Below are positions 1-6,535 of a stretch of 24,283 nucleotides of DNA, one piece after another; positions within the stretch are counted from its first letter, which is position 1; every line of letters begins with the position of its first letter. Origin of the DNA: Candidatus Leptovillus gracilis (GTDB lineage Bacteria; Chloroflexota; Anaerolineae; Promineifilales; Promineifilaceae). A program made the translations under genes and the position numbers. The stretch is from NCBI GenBank assembly GCA_016716065.1, contig JADJXA010000020.1:1-24283 (forward strand), given 5' to 3'. The notes below the pieces were generated by a model. The model saw only the letters and a program-made list of their open reading frames with translations. It was not told the DNA's origin and ran no database searches.

Positions 1-178
1 GGAAGATGGCTTCGTAAGGACATTCTGGCACGCACGCGCCGCAGTCTATGCAAGTGTCTGGATCGATGTACAGCCAGGGCCATTCCTCTTCCGGTTTACC
101 CAAAACCATGCATTCGACCGGGCACACCTCCACACAGGCTGTGTCGCGCAAGCACAATCTGGTAACGATGTGGGTCAT
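1..178 (-). CDS. Dicluster ferredoxin, partial (C-terminal end outside window)
   Basis: Small electron-transfer protein. The first 59 residues are visible, starting from ATG at 178-176 with an AAGGAG ribosome binding site just upstream on the minus strand. Two iron-sulfur motifs can be read. The first is C9-x2-D12-x2-C15-x3-C19-P, the usual CxxCxxCxxxCP pattern with Asp in place of the second Cys. The second is C43-x2-C46-x2-C49-x3-C53-P, a standard [4Fe-4S] motif. Asp at that place is known from the Pyrococcus furiosus ferredoxin (CIGDAIC), where the cluster can convert between 3Fe and 4Fe forms; 7Fe ferredoxins are the alternative comparison. It lies 72 bases downstream of the superoxide dismutase gene on the same strand and may be co-transcribed. 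The redox partner is unknown. Family call is secure; cluster type is inference. Confidence 0.9.
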   Translation of the reverse strand, partial: MTHIVTRLCLRDTACVEVCPVECMVLGKPEEEWPWLYIDPDTCIDCGACVPECPYEAIF

Positions 179-250
179 AAGATTTCTCCTTTTAGCAAGT
201 TAACGATACCGGCGTCAATGGGTGCGCCGATTCTCTCTAATTATACACAT

Positions 251-865
251 TTACGATTTTGCCGCAGCATAATTGGCGGCGACAACTTGCCAATTTACCA
301 CGTTCCACCAGGCGGTGACATAATCGGGACGCCGATTTTGGTAGTGGAGGTAATAAGCGTGTTCCCAGACATCCAGGCCCAGGATGGGGGTATTGCCATC
401 CATCAGCGGCGTATCCTGGTTGGGTGTGGAGGAGATAGCCAGGTTGCCTGAACCATTCACATATAACCAGGCCCAGCCAGAGCCGAAACGGGTAGCGGCG
501 GCTTTGGCGAAAGCGGCCTTAAATTCATCGAAACTGCCAAAGGTGTCATTGATAGCGGCGGCTAATTCACCGTCTGGTTCGCCGCCACCATCGGGCGACA
601 TGATTTCCCAGAAGAGGTTGTGGTTGGCAAAGCCGCCGCCGTTGTTGCGCACGGCCGTGCGAATGCTTTCCGGCACACTGTCTAAATCGGCCAGAAGCGC
701 TTCAATGCTTTTGTCGGCCAGGTCGGCGTGTCCTTCCAGGGCGGCGTTTAAGTTGTTGGTATAAGCGGCGTGGTGTTTGCCGTGGTGAATTTGCATGGTG
801 CGGGAATCAATATGGGGTTCTAAGGCGTCGTGGGCATAAACAAGGGCGGGTAATTCAAAAGCCAT
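251..865 (-). CDS. sodA: Superoxide dismutase, Mn type or cambialistic (Fe/Mn family)
   Basis: Cytoplasmic enzyme converting superoxide to oxygen and hydrogen peroxide. The 204 residues match the usual family length. The four metal ligands are visible: H27 (in QIHHGKHH), H82 (in FANHNLFW), D165 and H169 (in DVWEHAYY). The small residue at G78 in the NNGGGFANH segment, together with Gln at 150 in TPNQDTPLM, is the arrangement usual for Mn enzymes; Fe enzymes usually carry the active-site Gln in the first segment. Metal use cannot be settled by sequence alone. The start is ATG at 865-863 with AGGAG upstream. A ferredoxin follows 72 bases downstream, suggesting an oxidative-stress or redox pair. 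No signal peptide is present. Confidence 0.95.
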   Translation of the reverse strand: MAFELPALVYAHDALEPHIDSRTMQIHHGKHHAAYTNNLNAALEGHADLADKSIEALLADLDSVPESIRTAVRNNGGGFANHNLFWEIMSPDGGGEPDGELAAAINDTFGSFDEFKAAFAKAAATRFGSGWAWLYVNGSGNLAISSTPNQDTPLMDGNTPILGLDVWEHAYYLHYQNRRPDYVTAWWNVVNWQVVAANYAAAKS

Positions 866-939
866 GAGTTTCTCCTTTGTGTTTTTAACAATTGGGTAAA
901 CTTGTGATGATGACGGTACTTAACCGTGTAATAGCAATT

Positions 940-968
940 TTGACCGGCGGATTATTGCTTGCTACCAT
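940..968 (+). promoter_or_regulatory. Possible promoter in the 866-1101 gap, for the solute-binding protein gene
   Basis: TTGACC (940-945) and TACCAT (963-968) are separated by 17 bases, a good match to the -35 box and a partial match to the -10 box. It points towards the gene starting at 1102, leaving a leader of about 125 bases. The rest of the gap between the divergent sodA and solute-binding protein genes shows nothing else that I can support. A short frame from TTG 892 crosses it but has no ribosome binding site or recognisable content. Confidence 0.35.
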
Positions 969-1101
969 TCTCCTACAAGTCAGTGACTTCATTCTAGCCA
1001 CACACCATGCCTTTGTCAACAATGGTAGAACTTGCCGACCTTGTCTGGCGGGTGTAGTTGGTACAGATGTGCGGCATAAATTTTTGAGAGGTAAGTAGGG
1101 T

Positions 1102-2711
1102 TTGGATTATTCTGTTTTTTTTGCTGTTCTGCGGCGTAAACCCCTATTCGTCATTTTGGGCATTGTTGGGTTAATGGGCTGCCAACTGCTAAATCTGGCT
1201 GCGCCGGGTGGTGTGGCCGGGGTCAAGCGGGAGGAGGCCATTTTTCTGCGGGGCGGCCAGCCGGATACGATGGACCCGGCGCGGACGCACGGCGGCCCGG
1301 ACAGCCCGTTGGGGCATGTTTTCAGCGGGCTGGTGGCCCTGGACCCGGCGCTGCAAGTGCAGCCGGAGTTGGCCGCCGGGTGGACTGTCCGTGAGGATGG
1401 GTTGGTGTATACTTTTTATTTGCGGCAAAATGCGCTGTTTCATGACGGCCGTTCCCTCACCGCCCACGATGTCATTTTCTCCTGGGAACGGGCCGCCGAC
1501 CCGGCGACAGGCTCCGATACGGCCGTTACCTATCTAGGCGACATCGCCGGGGTGACGGAAAAATTGGCCGGGCAGGCGGCGCACATCAGCGGCCTGCGGG
1601 CGGTGGATGATTACACCCTGGAAGTGACCCTGACCGCGCCGGTGGTCTACTTTTTAGCCAAATTAGCTACCCGGTGGCCTATGTGGTGGATGGGCAAAAC
1701 GTGGCCCAGGCTGATTGGCAGCACCAACCCAACGGCAGCGGCCCCTTTAAGCTGGTTCGCTGGGAGGACGACACGGTCATCGTTTTGCAACGTTTTGATA
1801 ATTATTACCTGGAACCAGCCCAAGTGACCCATGTGGTATACCAGTTGGGCGCAGGGCTGCCGCTGGCAATGTATGAAACAGGCGACATTGACCTGGTGGG
1901 CATTGGTGGCGCGACGTTGGAGCGGGCGCGGGACCCGAATAATCCGTTGAGCCGGGAATTACGCACGGCCGTATCCCTCTGCACTTCCACCCTGGGATTA
2001 AACAATCGTCTGGCCCCGTTCGATGACCCGCGTGTGCGCCAGGCGTTTAATTATGCCCTGGACAAGGAACTGCTTATTGAAACCTTTGCCCACGGCAGCG
2101 CCCTGCCAGCCCTGGGGCCGCTGCCGCCTGGAATGCCTGGTTATGGCCGCAGCCAGGTAGTTGGCTACCCCTATGATCCGGCGCGGGCGCGCCAGCTTTT
2201 GGTCGAGGCCGGTTATGCAAACATGGACGATTTCCCCACGCTGACGTACTATACATCTGGTTATGGTGACGTGGGTGGTTATGGGACGGCCGTTATCAGC
2301 CTATGGCAAGAAACGTTGGGCGTTACCATTGAGCCGGTCGTTCTGGACCCGTTCACCTACTACGATGAGCTGTACGGTGGCAACGTAGGGCATATTTTTG
2401 AGAGCGGTTGGTGCGCCGATTACCCAGACCCACAGAATTTTCTGGATGTGTTGTACCACAGCCGGTCGCCGCAGAATATTGGCGGCTTCCATGACCCGAC
2501 CATAAATGGCTTGCTGGAAGCGGCGCGGGTGGAACCAGATGTAGACGGCCGTTTGCAGCTTTACGCCAACATCGAACGACAGATCGTCGCCGAAGCCCCG
2601 GTGGTATTTACAACACACAGCTTGTCGGCCGTGTTGGTGAAACCAGACATACAAAACTACGTTCTTTCGCCTATGGGCGTGCGCCAATGGCATGTCGTGA
2701 CGAAGAATTGA
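1102..2711 (+). pseudogene. Peptide/nickel-type ABC transporter solute-binding lipoprotein, frameshifted
   Basis: Family 5 extracellular solute-binding protein (OppA/DppA-like), which captures peptides or similar ligands for an ABC importer. The first part reads from TTG 1102. It has a lipoprotein signal: an Arg-Arg-Lys n-region, a hydrophobic stretch and the lipobox LMGC with Cys at residue 28. The fold signature follows (LRGGQPDTMDPA, then GLVALDP). At 1667/1668 the frame changes. Upstream reads YFLAKLA; the continuation YPVAYVVDGQNVAQADW is one base out of register, as if one base were missing, and runs intact to 2711. Repairing the base gives about 536 residues, normal for the family. There is no other damage, so this is a recent mutation or an assembly error. 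No permease or ATPase genes lie next to it. TTG start is chosen because it precedes the signal sequence; the site is weak. Confidence 0.85.
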
Positions 2712-2729
2712 ATTGGAGATTAGGAATTT

Positions 2730-3533
2730 ATGGACAAGCGTACTACGAATATATTACTGGTTGGCATAGCCCTATTGGCGATGGTATTGTTGATGAGTGG
2801 CATGTGGTTGGTGTTTCAGGGCATGAGCGCCAGCGCCGAACCGTCGGCCTCCCAACCGGCCCCCACGGCAGTTGCGAACTTGCCTGCTGCGACAACGGCC
2901 GTGCAAGAAACGCTGCCCACAGCGCCTGCGCCCACAGCGCTCGCGCCCACCACCCAATCTACATTGGTGGCGCTGCCGCCATCAGCCACCCCACCGCCTA
3001 CTGTCACCCCCACCGAGACGCCCGTCGTCACCGACACCCCTGTGCCCACCGATACGCCGCCACCCACAGCGACCAACGTGCCGCCGCCAGTGGTGATTGT
3101 CCCCACCAATACGCCGGTTCCACCCGCCAATACACCGGTTCCCACGCCTTCTGGCCCGCAGCCAGGCACCGTCAACGGCGTCAGCGCCTCCCATTTTGCC
3201 CTGCAAAATCGGGCGCAGCTTTGGGTTAACGGCGACATCTGGTTTGAATTTACGGTGAACAACAGCGGCAACAACAGCGTACCTTATGGCGCGTTGGGCG
3301 TCATGCCTCGCCGTAATGGAGCGGATATGCTGCCCTGGTTCCAGCGCAGTTGGGGTGGCAACGACGATGCCCTGAATCCCGGCAATCTGTCTTGGGATGA
3401 TCGCATTCGCATTCCGGAGGCCGGCAGCTACACGCTGCGCCTGGTGATTTGCTTTGAAGCCGGGGCAACGTGCATGAGCGGTGGCGGAACTTTCCACACT
3501 TTGTCTCAAGAGATAGCCGTTACACTGCCGTGA
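2730..3533 (+). CDS. Membrane-anchored surface protein with Thr/Pro-rich spacer, unknown C-terminal domain
   Basis: Unrecognised 267-residue protein, 18 bases downstream of the solute-binding protein gene and probably in the same transcript. Residues 1-8 are charged. Residues 9-30 form one hydrophobic segment (VGIALLAMVLLMSGMWLVF), either a signal anchor or an uncleaved signal. Residues about 35-150 are a low-complexity spacer of Ala, Pro and Thr built from PTxTPT-like words. Residues about 155-267 form a compact domain rich in aromatics, Gly and Asn. It contains two Cys (in VICFEAGATCMS) that could form a disulfide and ends in alternating beta-like segments, so an Ig-like or carbohydrate-binding beta sandwich is possible but not shown. 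Start ATG 2730 has AGGA at 2722-2725. Spacers of this type usually hold an outer domain away from the membrane. Confidence 0.8.
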   Translation: MDKRTTNILLVGIALLAMVLLMSGMWLVFQGMSASAEPSASQPAPTAVANLPAATTAVQETLPTAPAPTALAPTTQSTLVALPPSATPPPTVTPTETPVVTDTPVPTDTPPPTATNVPPPVVIVPTNTPVPPANTPVPTPSGPQPGTVNGVSASHFALQNRAQLWVNGDIWFEFTVNNSGNNSVPYGALGVMPRRNGADMLPWFQRSWGGNDDALNPGNLSWDDRIRIPEAGSYTLRLVICFEAGATCMSGGGTFHTLSQEIAVTLP

Positions 3534-3535
3534 GC

Positions 3536-3602
3536 CAGTGTTCAGTAGCCAGTGTTCAATATTCAGACTGAACACTGGCTACTGGCTGCTGAATACTGAA
3601 CA
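3536..3602 (+). repeat. Heptad-phased inverted repeat, locus A (CAG/CTG words)
   Basis: Consecutive 7-nt words fill the gap after the surface protein gene. The left half is CAGTGTT, CAGTAGC, CAGTGTT, CAATATT from 3536. The right half is CTGAACA, CTGGCTA, CTGGCTG, CTGAATA, CTGAACA from 3568 to 3602. The halves pair in a 16-bp perfect stem (3543-3558 with 3569-3584) with a 10-base loop. The array ends 11 bases before the GTG start of the next gene. It may work as a transcript hairpin, but there is no T-run of a classical terminator. Confidence 0.85.
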
Positions 3603-3613
3603 CCCCCAACTCT

Positions 3614-4318
3614 GTGCTCGTCTTCTTCATCGTCTTCATCGCCATTTTCACGCAGGCAGTGACAGGTTTTGGGTTGGCGTTGGTGTCCATGCCCCTGCTG
3701 CTGTTGGTGATGGACATTCAGATGGCGTCGCCGCTGGTGGCGCTGGTGGGCATTGTGGCCGAGCTGCTGCTGCTGCTGCATTATCGGGCGAATTTGAACA
3801 TGCGGGCAGTGGCGCGGCTGATTGTGGCCTCGCTGGTGGGTATTCCGCTAGGGGTCACGCTGCTGCGCCAGGTGGAGGCGGAGGTGATTACGGCCGTTCT
3901 TGGCGGCATCATCATCCTCTACAGCCTGTATGCTCTGGTTGGCTTCCGGCTGCCTCAACTGACGCGCCCGATCTGGGCGTATGGCTTTGGTTTCGCCGCC
4001 GGGCTGCTGGGTGGGGCTTATAATATCAGCGGCCCGCCAGTCATCATTTATGGCGCCTGCCGCCGTTGGCCCCCGGCCGAGTTTAAGAGCAATTTGCAGG
4101 GCTTTTTTGTCGTCAGCAGTTTTACCATCATCATGACCCACGCTTGGGGCGGCAACCTGACGCCGGCGGTTTGGCGCAATTTTTTCATCGCGCTGCCGGC
4201 CGTTTTGTTGGCGCTGGTCATCGGGTTTCGGGTGGATACACTGCTCGATCCCGACCGCTTCCGGCGCATTGTGCTGCTGGCGTTGGTGGTGTTGGGGATT
4301 GGTTTGATAGTGGGTTAG
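3614..4318 (+). CDS. TauE/SafE-family membrane transporter (sulfite/organosulfonate exporter family)
   Basis: Polytopic inner-membrane protein of 234 residues with about seven to eight hydrophobic segments. The first repeat half reads FTQAVTGFGLALVSMPLLL and the second AGLLGGAYNISGPPVIIY. This duplicated G-x-G / GPP pattern is the hallmark of the TauE/SafE family (PF01925), whose members move sulfite, sulfoacetate or other small anions. The substrate here cannot be told. The start is GTG 3614; the only upstream in-frame alternative is a CTG at 3596 inside the heptad repeat, and no clear ribosome binding site exists. It is 40 bases from the following hydrolase gene, which is likely co-transcribed. 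Family call firm, substrate open. Confidence 0.88.
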   Translation: MLVFFIVFIAIFTQAVTGFGLALVSMPLLLLVMDIQMASPLVALVGIVAELLLLLHYRANLNMRAVARLIVASLVGIPLGVTLLRQVEAEVITAVLGGIIILYSLYALVGFRLPQLTRPIWAYGFGFAAGLLGGAYNISGPPVIIYGACRRWPPAEFKSNLQGFFVVSSFTIIMTHAWGGNLTPAVWRNFFIALPAVLLALVIGFRVDTLLDPDRFRRIVLLALVVLGIGLIVG

Positions 4319-4358
4319 TGTGATGATGGGCTCCCACCAATTCGTCTGAAGGTTTATC

Positions 4359-5123
4359 ATGTTACGACTCATCAACCAATTTGTTTACCGCCCAGACGCC
4401 ACCTTTGCCGATCCTGGGTTTACCCCGGCGGATTTGGGCCTGGCATACGAAGATGTGACCCTGACGACGGCCGATAAACTGGCGCTGTGGGCCTGGTATT
4501 TTCCGGTGGCAGAACCCCGCTGTGTGCTGTTATATGCGCATGGCAACGCCGGGGACATCCGCGACTGGGCAGCGGCCGTTCCACCATTTTTGGCGTTGGG
4601 GTACAGCGTGCTGCTGTTCGATTACCGCGGATATGGGCGCAGCCAGGGACGGCCGTCTGAGGAAGGGCTGTATTTGGACGGCGAAGCAGCCTGGGGTTGG
4701 GTGCGCCAGCGGGCCGCTGAGGCGGGTTTACCGGCGGTCATGTTGGGCAAATCGCTGGGTACGGCCGTAACCATCCACGCAGCCAGCCAAAACCCACCCA
4801 CCGCCCTCATCCTGGACAGCCCCTTTGCTTCCATGCAAGAAATCGCCATGTCCATTACTCCCTGGCTGCCCGACGCCATGCTGCCGCCGTTGTACGAATC
4901 GGAAAAACGCGCTCCCCAGGTGATGTGCCCGACGCTGATCGTTCATGGAGACGCCGATACCCTCGTGCCGTTGGCCCATGCCCAACGCATTTATGCTGCC
5001 CTCGGCGCGTCAGACAAAGGGATGCGCATCATTGCCGGGGCCGGCCACAACGACCTCTCCAGTTTTCCCGAATATCACCAGGCTGTTGCTGAATTTCTGG
5101 CGCGCTGCCTGGCCGACAGCTAA
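4359..5123 (+). CDS. BEM46/ABHD13-like alpha/beta hydrolase
   Basis: Serine hydrolase of 254 residues. Visible elements are the oxyanion-side motif HGNAGD (61-66), the FDYRGYGRS strand-loop (87-95), nucleophile elbow GKSLGT with S132, acid D200 in HGDADTLVP, and H230 in GAGHND. Order and spacing match the BEM46/ABHD13 group of the alpha/beta hydrolase superfamily. No cleavable signal is obvious, although the first residues (MLRLINQFVYRPD) resemble the membrane-proximal N-terminus seen in related proteins. Start ATG 4359 has AAGG about nine bases upstream. It follows the TauE-like gene in the same direction. Substrate unknown; esterase, thioesterase or acyltransferase chemistry are all possible. 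Confidence 0.88.
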   Translation: MLRLINQFVYRPDATFADPGFTPADLGLAYEDVTLTTADKLALWAWYFPVAEPRCVLLYAHGNAGDIRDWAAAVPPFLALGYSVLLFDYRGYGRSQGRPSEEGLYLDGEAAWGWVRQRAAEAGLPAVMLGKSLGTAVTIHAASQNPPTALILDSPFASMQEIAMSITPWLPDAMLPPLYESEKRAPQVMCPTLIVHGDADTLVPLAHAQRIYAALGASDKGMRIIAGAGHNDLSSFPEYHQAVAEFLARCLADS

Positions 5124-5132
5124 TGCGCACGC

Positions 5133-6299
5133 TTACTGAACACCAAAAACTGAACAGTGAGCCAGGGCATCCAATAGGGCCTGGGTATCGGCGGGGGTGT
5201 TATAGCCTTGGATGGAGACGCGGATGAAGGCACGGCCGTTCCATTCCACCAACGGAACCTCTATGCGATATTCCTGGTACAGCCGCGCCTTCAACGCTTT
5301 CAGGTCGGCGCCGGGCGGCAGCGGGATGGCGGCCATCTGGTGATAAAAGCCGCCGCCATCCGGGTAGATGGACGGCAGCCCTGTTCGTATACCAATCTGG
5401 CGCATGGTCTCTTGCAGCAAGTCGTGACATTGTTGACGCACGGCCGTCCAGTTGTATGCCGCCTGAAAGGCAATGGCCTCCGGCACTGCCAGATACGCCG
5501 ACAGGTCGTTGGTTCCCAACCATTGTTGAAAATCCAGAAAATCAGAGCCAAAGCGCAGCGTGCGCTCCTCGCCCCAGCCCCAGCCGACAACTAGCGGTTC
5601 CAACAAAGCCTGCCGGTCGGCGCGGGCGTACAAAAAGGCCGCGCCTTTGGGACTGCACAGCCACTTGTGGGCGTTGCCGAAGTAAAAGTCGGCGTCAATG
5701 GCGGCTAAATCCAGGTCAATCTGCCCTGGCGCGTGCGCCCCGTCTATTAGCGTTAGAATACCCGCTGCCCGCGCCCGGCGGCAAATCTCGGCCACCGGGA
5801 AGCAAAGCGCGGTGGAAGAGGTAATGTGGCTGAGGAAGATGACCCTGGTGTGTGGGGTGACACCCTGCCAGAATTGGTCGGCAACGGCCGTTGCCGACAC
5901 AACCGGCAGCGAAATCGGCTGCGGCGCGTAAACAAACCCTTGCTTCTGGCTGAGAAAACGCCAGGTATTGTTACACGCGCCATACTCGTGGTCGGTGGTC
6001 AGCACCTCATCTCCCGGACCCAGGGGCAGCGACCGGGCGATAACGTTCAGGGCAAAGGTGGCATTGGGCACATACACCAGGTCATCGGCGGCTGCGTGCA
6101 AATAATCCGCCAATGCCTGCCGCGCCGCCGCCAGGTGGTGGGGCAGTTCTTCCACCAGAAAATGAACCGGCTGGCGCTCCAGGCGGCGCTGCCACTGCTG
6201 GTAAACGTCGAAAACCGGGCGCGGCGTAGCCCCAAAAGAGCCATGATTCAGAAAGATAACGTCAGGATCGAGCAGGAATAATGATTTCAAATCAGACAT
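5133..6299 (-). CDS. Class V aminotransferase, isopenicillin-N-epimerase-like
   Basis: PLP-dependent enzyme, fold type I. Reading from ATG 6299 gives 388 residues. The N-terminal signature FLNHGSFGATP (about 16-26) is typical of the isopenicillin N epimerase and cysteine-desulfurase-like branch. D186 in LIDGAHAPG should bind the pyridine nitrogen. K212 in FGNAHKWLCSPKG is the Schiff-base lysine. The frame stays open upstream to 6347, but the family homology starts at MSDLKSLF. ATG 6299 has no ribosome binding site and lies seven bases after a TATAAT on this strand, so a leaderless transcript is possible. The last residues (HCSVFGVQ) are encoded by a heptad repeat that abuts the neighbouring hydrolase gene. 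Real substrate unknown. Confidence 0.9.
   Translation of the reverse strand: MSDLKSLFLLDPDVIFLNHGSFGATPRPVFDVYQQWQRRLERQPVHFLVEELPHHLAAARQALADYLHAAADDLVYVPNATFALNVIARSLPLGPGDEVLTTDHEYGACNNTWRFLSQKQGFVYAPQPISLPVVSATAVADQFWQGVTPHTRVIFLSHITSSTALCFPVAEICRRARAAGILTLIDGAHAPGQIDLDLAAIDADFYFGNAHKWLCSPKGAAFLYARADRQALLEPLVVGWGWGEERTLRFGSDFLDFQQWLGTNDLSAYLAVPEAIAFQAAYNWTAVRQQCHDLLQETMRQIGIRTGLPSIYPDGGGFYHQMAAIPLPPGADLKALKARLYQEYRIEVPLVEWNGRAFIRVSIQGYNTPADTQALLDALAHCSVFGVQ
5136..5156. repeat. Short heptad repeat, locus B, inside the aminotransferase 3' end
   Basis: CTGAACA at 5136-5142 and again at 5150-5156, exactly 14 bases apart with the word CCAAAAA between them. CTGAACA is the word that begins and ends the right arm of locus A. 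On the minus strand the stretch is translated as the C-terminal tail of the aminotransferase. Confidence 0.65.
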
Positions 6300-6312
6300 A
6301 GGGCGGATTATA
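6300..6312 (-). promoter_or_regulatory. Probable -10 box of the aminotransferase gene; candidate leaderless start
   Basis: On the minus strand TATAAT (6312-6307) is followed by seven bases and then ATG at 6299. A transcript from this box would start within a base or so of the initiation codon. A good -35 box is not seen at the standard distance. Confidence 0.4.
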
Positions 6313-6440
6313 AACATTTGTCCTGTTTTGTGATAAAACTCAGGCACTCACTTACCCTGGCTTACGGCTCATTGCCTCTGGTGGGCAGGCAAACCAGACT
6401 ATTTAGGGTAGCGGTCAATCGCCCTGTATTGACGAAGTTA

Positions 6441-6523
6441 AGGAATGAAAATTAGATAACATACGGAAGATTGGACAAATCTTCTGAGATTTGTCCAATC
6501 TAAACTATTTAAATCTCATTCCT
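6441..6523. repeat. Nested palindrome upstream of the UbiB-fusion gene
   Basis: The inner stem is perfect over 15 bp: AGATTGGACAAATCT (6468-6482) pairs with its complement at 6487-6501 around the loop TCTG. An outer 8-bp pair, AGGAATGA (6441-6448) with TCATTCCT (6516-6523), encloses it. The outer arm ends one base before the AAAGGTG ribosome binding site (6524-6530). No T-run follows, so it is not a plain terminator. The rest of the 6300-6535 gap holds a weak possible -35 box, TTGACG at 6429. Confidence 0.8.
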
Positions 6524-6535
6524 AAAGGTGAAAGT

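Noticed and set aside
892..1098. Short open frame (68 codons from TTG) with a hydrophobic N-terminus in the sodA upstream gap
   Set aside because: TTG start without ribosome binding site, no recognisable family, and a plausible promoter lies within it.
2816..3274. Minus-strand frame of Gly/Val repeats opposite the surface protein stalk
   Set aside because: Complement of the Thr/Pro repeats; the plus-strand frame has a membrane anchor, ribosome binding site and folded end.
5124..5132. Shared terminator between the convergent hydrolase and aminotransferase genes
   Set aside because: Only nine bases separate the stops and no GC-rich hairpin with a T-run is present.
6300..6347. Longer start for the aminotransferase
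   Set aside because: Family similarity begins at MSDLKSLF and the extra segment overlaps a likely -10 box.
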